From contig WPIO01000034.1 in the NCBI GenBank assembly GCA_009760855.2, positions 3,295,001 through 3,359,000 on the forward strand: 64,000 bases of DNA, in the 5' to 3' direction. Position 1 is the first letter of the stretch. Each line of letters begins with the position of its first letter. The position numbers were made by a program, and so were the translations under genes. This document shows positions 1 through 10,265 of the stretch, piece by piece. This stretch comes from Cristatella mucedo. Its lineage: Eukaryota; Bryozoa; Phylactolaemata; Cristatellidae. The notes below the pieces were generated by a model, which worked only from the letters and a program-made list of their open reading frames with translations, was not told the DNA's origin and searched no databases.

Positions 1-160
1 CTGACGTCACGAGATCCCCTGACTTGACATTTAATAAGAAACTAAAAACGCACCTGTTCCTCACAGCATTTGCTGGGTCCTTGTAGTTTTCCCTCTGTGT
101 TTTGCTTGCTTGCACTGTGCATGTTACCAGCAACTATAAAATAATGATTCCTGTACAGAA
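1..160 (+). mobile_element. LINE-B (CR1/L2-like) 3' end of ORF2, truncated
   Basis: At about 40-93 the frame reads KKLKTHLFLTAFAGSL and then a stop. This is the typical C-terminus of CR1/L2-type ORF2 proteins. It closely matches the copy at 14100-14170, which ends LKMHLFMTAFSGSL. Only the ORF end and a little 3'UTR are present. The fragment lies in the MED4 intron upstream of the first visible exon. LINE-B is my own label for the family with the AGTGCCTAGAAAGGGATTGAG-type tail. Confidence 0.7.
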
Positions 161-360
161 TATATAGTCACTTTTTAATGCTTTGCTTTTTTCTGTGTAA
201 ATCGTCAAAACTTCTGATGCCATTTCTGACATGTTGTCTTTTGAAATGTACTTGCAACAAATATTCGATGGTTGGATCTTCTCCATATGTTATCGACGTT
301 TACCCCTTGCTCGGCCTCAGCCGTCGTTTGCCGTGCATGACAGATGCCTGTTCCTTGCAG

Positions 361-2475
361 GCGATACTAGCCGCAGGCCCTATCCGACCGACATGGAAAT
401 GAGGCAGGGCTTTCTCGCTCGAAACTGGAGCAGCACGATTGGCGGTGCTTCGGCAGACGTCGGCGGAGGCGCAAGTGCAGCCGCTGATTCGGCCTACCGG
501 TCCACGGGCATAGGTAATCGGCTGGGCTGCCTGCATCCACGAACCAGTGTCTTTGTTAGGCGCCGTGAAACGTCGCTGGAGGCCTGTGATTGCTTGTGTG
601 GGAATTTCACCTCGGTAGCTTTGTCACGCTGCGTCGTTTGTAGATGCCAGACTGAGGAGATGGCTGGCCGTCATGCAGAATGTGTACTGCTGCTGGATGA
701 TGATTGGCTAGATTCGTTTGATGAGAGGAGGCCCTCTCTGGCCGCCTGCACTGCAGCGCTTTTGGCTAGCATTCGTTGCATTCATTTGTTGCATTGGCTA
801 CTCGGATGTGCCGTCCTTGATTCAATCTGCCCCTCACGCGATTATGGCTCTGCCCGAGCACCTCGTACGTACCGCCTCACCTTCCTTCACGCATAATTGA
901 CCTTTGCTGGTCAATTGTGGTTGTTCTAGTTAGCGCATCCTTTGCGACGGCTCGCGCGCTCGTTCTACGCTCGTTCTTGATGTACGCGTGCATTGCAGTC
1001 CGTTTGCAAGTTCAGGTATTTCCAACGTTTCCATTCATCAGCTTCCTTTTCTTCCTTGATCATTACCAGATCTTTCTCTTTTGTCGTGCACATTCTATCC
1101 CATGCCTTAATTCGAAGTGAAACATCAGCAGCCAAGCTGTGGACATGTATGTCATGGTCATGGTCCACTGCTCATGGTCATGGTCATGGTCCACTGCTCA
1201 TGGTCATGGTCATGGTCCACTGCCCGGCAGCCCAAAGCTGTTCATCCCCACCATCACGGTCGCTGCTGCTGCTGGTGCTGCCTCTTCGACTTGACGCCAA
1301 CGACGCCTTGCGTGGTGAATGCAAGAAACTGCCACGCTTACCTCTAAATAAGAAAATCCTGTAGCTCATCCGGTCTGAACAATGCCTAGCCTATTTGAGC
1401 TAGCTCGAAGAGGCTAGGCAGCTGGTGTACTCCGTGTACTCGCCTCTCAATGTCTGGCAAGTATACCCTGTATGTACTAGCATATGTAGCAGACGTGTTT
1501 GTATAATAATGTGTACATGCCTCCAGCTTATTCCTCGGGCGTTTTTACTTTGTATCACTGCTGTAATTGATAAATTTGTGCTATTCCGTCACGTATATAT
1601 GCTGGTGTGAATATTGACGCCGGTATATACAAATACGTGGCTTAAGAGCACAGGCACAAAGCGCATCCACTATAAGAGTGATAAAAAGTACAAATGAGTG
1701 TGGAATAAGCTATGGGTAATTCAAAGTTCTCCGAGCCTTGTGTGTTTCGTCTCTGCTTCACATGGTTTGCACAGCAGAGCCGTGCATTCGTTAAAGTCGG
1801 TGTTGCATTAAAAATAACCCTGCTCCAAGCAAACTTCCAATAATTGGAAGGGAACCTTCCAGAAGTATGCATTAGGATTGCACAAAATACGTTATTATTA
1901 TTTTGTGTCAAGTTTTAATTTAGCAATGCCTAACGAGATTAGTTTACTAGTTCCATCATCCTCTTTACTCTTCCAATCTTACTTCGTCCATTTGTGCGTT
2001 TGTCCCTGCTGCTAGCTAGCAATCCTCTGGGAAGCATAGATTGTCGAAAACAGTGACACAAATCTCTGAGCTAGAGAACTGTGGCAGACTGAGAACTAGA
2101 GAGTGACATCAAGTGGCCATGGGTTGATCCGATCTAGTCAAGTCAAGGTGCACGAATGATGCATGCTTGGTTCTCGTGTTTGTTTGTAGCCACTCACTCG
2201 GACCTGAGGTAAGGTCCACTGGTATGTGATCCGTTATAGACTCCTCTGCTCTTTCTGCCGCTCCGGCAGCTGGAAGTGCACTGTGGCATGGTGCCGGTGG
2301 CGATTACTCGACTGCAAGCGCTGGCAGTGCAGCGTATCTGCAGCAGACCATGGCACCTGCCGCAGCAGCAGCAGCGAGCACCAAGGTGTCAGGTGCCAGG
2401 GGTCAGAACAAAGAGAATGAAGACGTAGAGATGATGTCGGACTCGTCCTCGTCGAGCTCAAGCAGCGACGAGTGA
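361..2475 (+). CDS. MED4: Mediator complex subunit 4, C-terminal two exons (5' part outside the window)
   Basis: MED4 is a middle-module subunit of Mediator, the nuclear coactivator that links transcription factors to RNA polymerase II. I read join(361..513,2270..2475). The first exon follows a good acceptor (ctgttccttgcag, ending at 360) and contains RRPYPTDMEMRQGFLA, the MED4 'PYPTD.EMR.G' motif. It ends in phase 1 at tag|gtaatc. The last exon has a phase-1 acceptor after a pyrimidine-rich tract (…ccgctccggcag, ending at 2269). It is Ala/Gly-rich, then reads NKENEDVEMMSD, a Ser run and DE-stop, closely matching the acidic, Ser-rich end of animal MED4. A weaker phase-compatible acceptor at 2239 would add 10 residues. 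Together the exons encode about 119 aa, close to the length of this region in animal MED4. The remaining exons must lie left of position 1. Confidence 0.9.
514..2269 (+). other. MED4: MED4 last intron
   Basis: The intron runs from the donor at 514 (gtaatc) to the acceptor at 2269 and is 1,756 bp long. The only structure I see is the 26-bp minisatellite at 1148-1222. The longer ORFs here are chance readings. Confidence 0.75.
1148..1222. repeat. 26-bp minisatellite in the MED4 intron
   Basis: There are nearly three copies of ctcatggtcatggtcatggtccactg. Each is itself built from 6-bp catggt units. Confidence 0.9.
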
Positions 2476-3482
2476 TGGGCAGACGACGTCACGCTGACTC
2501 TGACTCGTCATCAACTGCAACTGATCGCTGCTAACCTGATAGAGAAGCGTGATCTGTCTAGCCGAGATGGAGAGCCTCTTGGACGAGATGACCCAGCTGA
2601 TCACGTGCTGAGCCGTTCCCCCGGCTTGACGTGCAGATGCTCGGTAGCTGCTGTGCTGTGCTGCCTGTGCTGCCTGAAGACTTGCTTTTCCGTGGTTGTT
2701 GCCTGATGTTTGCCGTTAGCCATCTCGCGGGCCAGGTTGCAGCCTGTTTGCTGTGGTCCGTGCCACGACCTTGCGTGAATTGTTACGCCGTGCTCTTGGT
2801 CGTGGATGCCTGCCTACAAATCTGGGCAACGACGGATCGTGCTAACCATCCCATTCTGACTTTGCCATGTCTGTCTTTCTGCTGCCGGGCAGGATTTTTC
2901 GCCCTGTAACGTCAGAGATGGTAGCAGGCTGGCGATGGTCAAGTGGATGAGCCGAATACGATTGTTTGCTCTTGGTGCTCGTCCTGATTTGTGGCTGTGC
3001 AAGGGAGTGCTAGCCGAATGATGCTCTCGTTGACCAGCTGACATTTACCTCCATTCCTAGTTCAAAGCACGTTTTATTGTGCAACCTACCACTATTCAAG
3101 CAATATACGTCACTTCTATTGTATCGTGTGAAACTTTACGTGTCTCCCGAGGTTGTAGCCGTTCGTCGAAGGACGATTGGGTGCGAACAATTGGGGGGGG
3201 GGACAGACCGTGCGAAACCGACGATCCGTATCTCGATATTTTCTTCTTAGATGAGGATCTTTGTGTAAGCATACGTTTGACGATCAATTGATTCGTGTTC
3301 TGTTACTTCAGGATTTTGACCACTAACCTCGGCAAAGTTGGTGCACAATAGGCCCCGAGCTTCGACATCACTCTGTTGTACATACTCCTTTTATTGGAAT
3401 GTAAAAAGCTGGGATTTACGGTCCATCCACCGACTGTTCATGCTTACAAGAAACCCTAAAATAAACCCTATTATTAATAAAT
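2476..3482 (+). other. MED4: MED4 3'UTR and downstream region
   Basis: AATAAA hexamers occur at 3459-3464 and 3477-3482, giving a possible 3'UTR of about 1 kb. The reading frame stays open past the TGA stop (2473-2475) until a TGA near 2705; see findings. A short poly-G run lies at about 3194-3201. No other gene is seen. Confidence 0.45.
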
Positions 3483-3884
3483 GTCTGCTTTAAAATGTCC
3501 GATTTGAATTTGCTGCGACGAATTGTCCGAACCAAATTCATCGGATTTTTTGTTACTAATTGCCCTGCAACGAATTGTCCGGTTACCGTCTCAGCATTGA
3601 ATGTGCATTCCTACCCCGGTCGCGTGTAGTGTGACCAGAACTTGTAAGTCAATTCGTGTATCTTTGCATTTTAAAACGCGTCACCGAAGCTTGGCACTGA
3701 GGTAGGACCTATACCATCATTCAGTGAAGGGAGGAATTAATGCGGCCCTGCTGGCGGTTCCCAAAGTTATATGGCCGATTACACAAGGTGGCAGATAAAA
3801 GTTAATTGTTTGCCCTTGGGTACAAAAAGTTAGTTCTTCGCTTTTGGGCACACAGTGTTTCTTAATCGATTATGCCTAAGATAA
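3483..3884. other. Intergenic, no feature recognised
   Basis: Moderately AT-rich unique-looking DNA. A short variant, gcaacgaattgtccg / gcgacgaattgtccg, occurs twice (about 3513 and 3570). I see no coding signal. Confidence 0.4.
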
Positions 3885-4055
3885 CGCCGCCCTGGCTTGG
3901 CCCAGTGGTTAAGGTGCTCGCCCCGGGGACCAAGGTCTGGCCTAGGTCGTGGGCTCGAGCCCCGTGGCATACGTGAAGCGCCTGATTAGAGATTTTAAGT
4001 TTTCTTTGGGCGCGATAAAAATGAATTATATTTATAAATGAATTGTATGTATTTT
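3885..4055 (+). mobile_element. tRNA-derived SINE (SINE1), full length or nearly so
   Basis: A polymerase III type-2 promoter is visible. The A box is tggcccagtgg at about 3898 and the B box is gggctcgagccc at about 3951. The tail (gaagcgcctgattagagat…tttgggcgcgata) forms the same complementary stem as the LINE-B 3' end, followed by an AT-rich end. The family reappears inverted at 6195-6365. Confidence 0.8.
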
Positions 4056-4640
4056 CTTGAATTTTACTGCTGAGTAAGAGAAGAGTGAATAGTCCTACTT
4101 GATTGGCCTAAGGCTAAGGTCCACAGAAGTGCACACCTCTGCGTGCATGTGAGGGATGAAGACAAGCATTGGGTACCTCGTTTCACACGCGAGCAATGCA
4201 AGAGAGCTCTTGAGGTTAAGTTGAACATATGCTGCTCCCTAGATGGAATTTATTGCACAATAACATGTTAATGTGTGAAGTATTTTTAATCGATATCATT
4301 TTTGACAGGCTGGTACGGGAGAGAAAGGAAAGCCCTCCCAAGAATCATGCTCGTGTAAGAGCGAGCTGCAAGCTGTGACCCCCTCAAGCAACTGCTACTT
4401 CTCCTGTAAGTTGGACCCGTCCGCTCGGCGAAAACTGGCCAGAGCGTGGCGCCTCTCATCCACACCTAGAAACTAGCTGCCTTAGTCAGTGTGTGTAGGA
4501 AACTAAGCACGGCCGGACCGGCACATTCCTTCATCCATCGCCCCGGTATCGCCCGGTCCTGAGATCCTCGTCGCCACGCCTCCGCAGAGGGGTCAGTCAT
4601 GTTCAGGAGAGACTAGCAAGACAAGACAGCTATTAAACAC
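4056..4640. other. Intergenic, no feature recognised
   Basis: No ORF with splice-site or motif support and no clear repeat. It adjoins the decayed transposon-like gene on its right. Confidence 0.4.
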
Positions 4641-4689
4641 GTGAAGACTGCTGCAGATCAAGATTCCAATCTCACAGATGCGGCTGATC

Positions 4690-5575
4690 CGAGAAAGCCG
4701 TACTTCCAGAGCCAGAATGACCTTAACGATCTGATCAGAGACCTTAGGCCGGTATGTTCGAGCCCATAGGTAACTCGAGCTCTAACTCGAGTGAATGGCG
4801 CTCATTCATGGATAGATCATTTTGGAGTGACAAAGCAGTGCTGCTCCATAATAAGAACAAGTACCAATCTCTCCCTATGGCACACTCTCGCTCAAAGAGG
4901 ACCTCACTGCGTGATATCAAGATGCTGCTGAGCGCCTTGACGTATGGCGACCATGGCTGGGAGTTCACTGGGCACTTCAAAATGGTGTCATTCCTGGTGG
5001 GCCTCCGAGATGCTTCACTAAGTTTTCGTGTTTTCTTTGCATTGAGGCGAACGAACCAGCATCCAGTGGCAGCCGCTGTCCCGGACCGTGCTGATGTCAC
5101 CACCGTTGATTCCACTGCTGATGCCACCACTGCTGCACATCAAGTTAGGCCGCGTCTAGCAATTGGCCACCGCTCTAGGCAACGAGTCTGAGGCTTTCAA
5201 GTTTCTCCCGCACGTCTCTCCACAGCTGTCAGAGGTAAAGGTCAAAGCGGGTCTCTTCGTCGGATGGCAGATTAAGAAGATCGTAGAGTGTGATGAGCTC
5301 TGAGCCACGAATCTGAGTAGGGTGCCGAAATCTGTTTGGTCTTTCTGGGCCACTATGAGGCTGAAAACTATGAGTACCTGGTTCAGCTTCTCATAAAGAT
5401 ATATGCCAAAATGGGATGTATAATGTCCCTCAGGGTCCATGTCCTTCAAGCTATTCTTAAAAAAATTCAACGGGGACATGTTGACACTCGCTCAGAGGAG
5501 CAAGGCGACATACAGGACTTTGCCTGTCGTTGCCAACTTCACGAAAACATGACGAGTAACTATGCTTGAGGGTTT
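4690..5575 (+). pseudogene. Decayed copy of a dispersed 'EWR.F.D…KAVLLHN' transposon-like protein gene
   Basis: Pieces in different frames line up in the order of a family of hypothetical proteins seen in many copies in cnidarian and arthropod genomes. They are NDLNDLIRDL (about 4719), EWRSFMDRS then KAVLLHNKNKYQSLPMAHS (4790-4890), FTGHFKMVSFLVGL (about 4965-5010), EAFKFLPHVSPQLSEVKVKAG then LFVGWQIKK (about 5188-5280), and HYEAENYEYLVQLL then MSLRVHVLQ (5350-5460). At least three frameshifts and several stops separate the pieces, so it cannot encode the intact protein. The function of the family is not known to me. Its multicopy, scattered character suggests a mobile-element origin, which is an inference. 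There is no catalytic motif I can name. Confidence 0.7.
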
Positions 5576-6194
5576 CTTCGAGAGAGAGCAATTTGAAGTA
5601 CGGCCTCTAATCTATAATATCTACTCACATGTGAACCAGTTTGATTGGTCATTTTCGTACGACTTCAGAGTAAATACGGGTATTTGGTACTTGTGGTTCA
5701 TTTGCTGCTAGTTTTGACTAAACGTTGCCGAGGCAGCCATGGCACTGTGCTCGAAGGCAACCGCGGCTACTCTCTACTGCGCCGTAGGACAAAAAAAGCG
5801 GCTGCCTAAGAAGCTAAGGTTTTTAAAAAATTCGTATGGACCAGCCAAAAAATTAAGGTCCCGCATTGCGGAGCAGAGCATCCTCGGCCGCTCAAGCCAC
5901 TGCAAAGAGCTCAGATTTTTGACGAGCTCGGAGTTTGTATGTGCACGCGCAGGCGCCTAGGCGTCGCCTTCTCGCGGCTCGACGAGTAGTAGCGTGCAGC
6001 GCAGCAGCTGCATGCCACTACTCGAGAAAAAACTGGGAGCGAAGCGTCGGCTGCGTCCCGTTATGCAGTTTTGGAAATTTCGGAAAATGCACTTCGCGGC
6101 GGCGCGCATCCGGCTTGGTGTGCAGAATCGAGTTATTGCTTCGCTTTCGAGAGGGAGATGATACTTCTGTCCCCGTCGTTGTCGGTACTGCGTT
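5576..6194. other. Intergenic with one imperfect hairpin
   Basis: At about 5978-6022, cgagtagtagcgtgcag and ctgcatgccactactcg form 17-nt arms with two mismatches and an 8-nt loop. Nothing else is supported. ORFs here lack motifs. Confidence 0.4.
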
Positions 6195-6365
6195 AATATA
6201 TATCTGTATACATAATTCATTTGTATAGCGCCCCAAGAGAACTTAATCTCTATTCAGGCGCTTCACATGTGCCTCGGAGCTCGAGCCCACGACCTCAGCC
6301 AGACTTCGGTCGGGGCGAGCACCTTGACCGCTGGACCAAACCAGCTCTTTGTCGGTACGCTCGTC
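6195..6365 (-). mobile_element. tRNA-derived SINE1 (inverted copy)
   Basis: The reverse complement reads ggtttggtccagcggtcaag, then the B box gtgggctcgagct, then the LINE-B-like tail gaagcgcctgaatagagatt…ttggggcgctatacaaatg. It matches the SINE at 3885 over its whole length. Confidence 0.8.
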
Positions 6366-6429
6366 TGCATGCTCAGGATTAGAAAGGTGGTGCCGCGTAG
6401 ATCGTGCAAAAGGGTGCCAGAGCGTAGGG

Positions 6430-7955
6430 CTTCTTTTTTCATTCGACAGTTGAATTCCTGCCAGTTGGACCCTAGACAGATTTATGAGATGGTAAACCAT
6501 TTACTGGCCAATGCTGAGAGGTCTGACTCCCCAGATATTAAGGGCTCAGCCGAAACGTTTTCAGCCTTCTTTACTAAACAAATTATGCACATTCGTGCCT
6601 CCATAAAGCCCCTTCCGACCACAGCAATCGTGGTTCCACAACCTGTGACCTTCCTTAAAAGGTTCTCCGAGGTTCAACGATGACGGGAATGTCACTGCCC
6701 TAGCTCTGCTAGATCTGTCTGCTGCCTTCGACGCCATTGATCACGATGTTCTGCTTAAACGATTGAGAACAACGATCGGTCTGGCAGAAGAAGCACTGGC
6801 GTGGTTTAAATCGTACTTGTCTGATCGGGTTCAATCCGCGTCGTGTAGGGGTCAGGTCTCACCCACGAGAAGGGTCACCTGTGGAGTCCCTCAAGGATCT
6901 GTACTCGGTCCCTTGCTGTTCTCCATTTATACTCAACCTCTGGAAAAAGTGATTAAGACCCATGGAATAGGATATTACTTGTATGACGACGATACTCAGC
7001 CGTATTTGTCATTCAAACCGTCGGAATCTGCTGCAGCAACTGAGAAACTGAATGCTTGCCTTGCCGACATTCGATCCAGAATGTCGGAAAACTTCTTGAA
7101 ATGAAATGACGATAAAAACCGAACTGCTGCTCACAGGACACCCTAAGCGTGTGGCTGTATTGAAAGGCTTTGCTCTTCTAATAGATGATGGAGTTGTGCG
7201 TCCATCACCACGTGCTCGAAATTTAGGTGTCATTTTCCGACAGCTCAATTTTGTAAGCTTCATTCAGAAGACTGCTTCTGCAGCTAGCAATCACGTCCGA
7301 CCCCTATCTAAGATTAGGAGCTGTCTTCCACAGTGGCCTGTAAAACATTTAACTAGCTCCTTAGTTCTATCTCGGCTTGATTATTGTAATTCCCTTGTTG
7401 ATGGGCTACCAATGAAAGCAACTAGGCCACTGCAGCGGACTATGAATATGGCTGCAAGGCTAGTCTTCAAGTCTCAGCGGTTTGTGCACGTGTCTCCTTT
7501 GCTAAAAGAGCTAGGATGGATGCCGGTTAAGCAACGGATACAGAGCAAAGTTCTTACGCTGACCCACAAGGCAGACCCACAAGCCACGGCTTGGCTCCTT
7601 CATACCTAGCTGAGCTGTTGCACCAGTTTCAGCTTCCTTGTGCCCTCAGGTCTTGTACGGACAATAAATTACTCCCACAATTCTCACGCAACGACAAATA
7701 CTCTCCTACTGCCGACTATGGCTCATCCTTTTCAGCGGTCCTGAGCTGCTACTTCCACGCTACTCACAACCTCAACTGCTCTACTGACTCTGCTATGCTT
7801 CCCACCTTCTCTTAGTTCCGTGAGACGAAGTCTGTTGGCTACCGAATGCGTACCGAAAGCCGCTTAGGCTGTGAGTGCGCTATACGAAACACCCACATAG
7901 TCTTTATGGCTTGGTGGAGTTACAGACGGAGATACAGTACATTACAGCACTCTCC
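6430..7955 (+). mobile_element. LINE-A (CR1/L2-like) retrotransposon, defective ORF2
   Basis: Non-LTR retrotransposon remnant. The pre-RT segment (PRQIYEMVNHLLANAE… at about 6470-6600) jumps near 6683 directly to LLDLSAAFDAIDHD (about 6710). This removes the early RT blocks, roughly 150 residues in relatives. GVPQGSVLGPLL and a degenerate active-site box LYDDDTQ (YADD in intact relatives) follow. The frame then breaks at about 7103, and the ORF2 C-terminal region is read at 7106-7609 and beyond. The 3'UTR (cgaaagccgcttaggctgtgag) runs to a tacattac tail at about 7950. It is inactive. Confidence 0.88.
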
Positions 7956-9010
7956 GGAAGAAATCCACTCCAGCTCGTTCCCTGAAAGCGATAATCTGAA
8001 GCAGCGACGTCGAGACGAGAGGAGAGACCGATTCGCAGAGCTACCGATGGCAGCCGTTTTCCGGCGTCGCCATGCTGTCTCGCTAGGGATTGAGAGGAAG
8101 GAACGTCGCGTGCCTCCGCGGCAGCGAATCTCGGAATCGTAGGGGGAGGGATCGGAGGAGCGGAACGAGGCGGCTGGGGGGGGGGGCGGGTGGGGCGCCG
8201 ACGTCTCGCTGCTCTATTGGCCAGACGTAGTCGAGTCGTGTACGCCCACATCCGTCGGCTTCGCTCGGGCCGACCGGTCGACTGCTGCATAAGCGAGGCA
8301 ACGACAATTCTCTGACGTTCAGGTAACGCAGGTACTTCGCTGGGAGTCAAAAAAGCGAGCGCTTCGGCGAAATCTCGTAGCGAACCGCAAGCATGGCCGC
8401 CAGCGCAGGCGGCGGAGCGAAAGCGACGGAGCGAACCTACCAAACTTGAAGTAGCAGTGCGTGTGTAGAGCAGAAAGCAAATAGCAGTCCCCGTAATTGG
8501 CCTCCGTGCAACCGGGTCCTGAGAAAAGCCATGGCAGCACTGCCATCTATGACAGCAGGTGCTACTGCTGCGGGACGCGCTACGGGCTACAGTGTTGGCG
8601 CTCAGCGCGGGTGGGAGTTGATCCCAGCAACGTACGTCGTGCACTTCACATGCCTAAAGGAAAGACACTGTACAGCATGGCCATCAGCTCTTCGGTACTT
8701 GCTTAAATGTTTTAATAATAATAATAAATATTTTGAACTAATACAATTTTACAGTGCCCTAAGAGAACAGCGTCGCTTCGAAGCACTTCGCTTGGGTTGA
8801 TGGAAGTGCGTCAACTGATTATTGATAAGTGTGCACCCGAAATTGCAGCTTGTGCACATAAAAGAAAACTCATAAAAGAAAAGTCACGAGGAACAAATTC
8901 TGCACGGCGGCGTAGCGACGTCTTTAACTTTGAAATTTTGCCAATGTAGGGGATGTCGTGATGTCATTCATCCGGCGACTCCGAGTGAGCAGCAAGCAGC
9001 TCTCGAATGT
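7956..9010. other. GC-rich then mixed intergenic DNA; possible SINE1 tail at 8735-8785
   Basis: 8000-8450 is GC-rich with a 10-bp G run (about 8178) and an attgg box (about 8216), and it could contain a promoter. An ATG in a good context at 8393 (aagcATGGCC) opens only an 18-codon ORF. At 8735-8785, cagtgccctaagagaac resembles the SINE1/LINE-B tail in minus orientation, beside a (taa)n stretch. No gene can be defined. Confidence 0.4.
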
Positions 9011-9011
9011 T

Positions 9012-9182
9012 GCCCGACAATTGAATATAATTGCTATAGAAATAGAATATGGAATATTGAATTATTAGAATATTGAATATAACTGTTATATAATTAGAAT
9101 ATAGAATATTGAATTATTAGAATATTGAATATAATGTTACAAATATAAATATAATGTTGCCCGACAATTTAATATTGAACAA
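9012..9182. repeat. AT-rich tandem repeat
   Basis: The motif agaatattgaattattagaatattgaatata occurs in two adjacent longer units and is flanked on both sides by ttgcccgacaatt (about 9012 and 9158). This suggests local duplication. Confidence 0.75.
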
Positions 9183-9696
9183 TTGCCGTTCATTTGCTTT
9201 GCTTAATGGTGAGCTGTACAAATAACTAGCGCACGCTCTAAACGGCGCGCTAGCTCACGAAGGTCAGACAAAGTCACACAAGTGAGATGAGGCAGCGTAA
9301 TAGGCTGAACGTCGTTGCAGAAAGCACGCGACGAGCCGTCCCGCCACGTCACGCCACGCCCGTCGTCCCGAGACAGCCAACCCTTTCGCACCTATCGACG
9401 TCTCTAGTCTGCGAAACATTAAGCTTGATAAATATTAAGCGATATTGTAAGCTCGAGCAGTCTGCGGACGATGAGTAGAACTCGCCAGCAGCGAAGCGCA
9501 GGCCGCACCTTCTGGCAAGACGTGCTTTAATTGGCTAGGACCTCCGCCGGAGCGCTTCTGCGCGCCAAGCGGTCGGCTTTCTTTTTATCCACTTCGTTTC
9601 CTTTCGACGATTACCTTAGGTCGCGCAGAAGCGGAGAAGCCCTGGCAGCAAAGTTAACGACTTATCTCTCAGGAGCCTCTCTGTCTACAGAGACGT

Positions 9697-9741
9697 TGCA
9701 ACTACGCGCCGACCCGGCACTCACGTCGGCGCGTAGTTGCA
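9697..9741. repeat. Perfect 17-bp inverted repeat over the CAP exon donor site
   Basis: The arms at 9697-9713 and 9725-9741 are exact reverse complements (tgcaactacgcgccgac). The spacer is 11 nt and starts, on the minus strand, with the GTGAGT donor. Confidence 0.95.
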
Positions 9742-9953
9742 CACGTAGAAATCCTGGCTGCCGTTGCACAGGGCGTATCCGCAGCCCACGCGCGCGCTTT
9801 CCGCCCAGACGACCTGCGTGTAGTGGCCGATGGGCTGCCGTGCCGTGCGCCCTTCCTTGAACTTTAGGTACTTGTGTTCGGACTGCCAGTGGGCGACGAC
9901 CAGGGACCAGTTCTGGTGCCCTCTGGCGAGATTCTGACCCACCGAGTAGCTGC
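9725..9953 (-). CDS. CAP/SCP (CRISP/PR-1) domain protein, single internal exon
   Basis: CAP-superfamily proteins are usually secreted. The exon (2+225+2 nt) is bounded by the acceptor cttgcag (phase 1) and the donor gtgagt (phase 2) on the minus strand. It carries VGQNLARG (relatives usually have GEN, here GQN), then HWQSEHKYLKF, then the CAP signatures GHYTQVVWAES and VGCGYALC…DFYVCNYAP. The His of GHYTQ, part of the CAP cavity, is kept. The N-terminal part of the domain and the final Gly-Asn segment should be on other exons, which I cannot find nearby. The gene may therefore have long introns, or this may be a stranded exon. The upstream intron holds the 20-bp minisatellite at about 9990-10265. 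The donor lies in a hairpin loop (see findings). Confidence 0.8.
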
Positions 9954-9989
9954 CTGCAAGCGGCGGCGGCGGCGATCGCGAAGAGTGTC

Positions 9990-10265
9990 GCAGCGAGAGC
10001 GAGGCGGCAGCAGCGAGAGCGAGGCGGCAGCAGCGAGAGCGAGGCGGCAGCAGCGAGAGCGAGGCGGCAGCAGCGAGAGCGAGGCGGCAGCAGCGAGAGC
10101 GAGGCGGCAGCAGCGAGAGCGAGGCGGCAGCAGCGAGGGATGAGCGAGAGCGAGGCGGCAGCAGCGAGAGCGAGGCGGCAGCAGCGAGAGCGAGGCGGCA
10201 GCAGCGAGAGCGAGGCGGCAGCAGCGAGAGCGAGGCGGCAGCAGCGAGAGCGAGGCGGCAGCAGC
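9990..10265. repeat. 20-bp minisatellite upstream of the CAP exon
   Basis: The unit gaggcggcagcagcgagagc is repeated about 13 times with near-perfect identity. It is interrupted once at about 10134-10143 (gagggatgag). Because 20 is not a multiple of 3, the long Ser/Arg/Ala-rich ORFs on both strands are artefacts of the repeat. Confidence 0.95.

Noticed and set aside
2208-2239. Donor-like gag|gtaagg just upstream of the last MED4 exon
   Set aside because: It would leave an intron of about 30 bp and no supported upstream coding piece. Phase and tract favour splicing from 513 to 2270.
3885-3990. Possible tRNA gene
   Set aside because: A and B boxes are present, but acceptor and anticodon stems do not pair and a LINE-like tail follows. 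It is a SINE.
8393-8449. Short ORF MAASAGGGAKATERTYQT in a good start context
   Set aside because: It stops after 18 codons and has no GT donor before the stop, so no first exon can be built.
7904-8644. 246-codon minus-strand ORF
   Set aside because: Composition-driven, with no domain. It overlaps the LINE-A tail at its C-terminal end and a GC-rich stretch.
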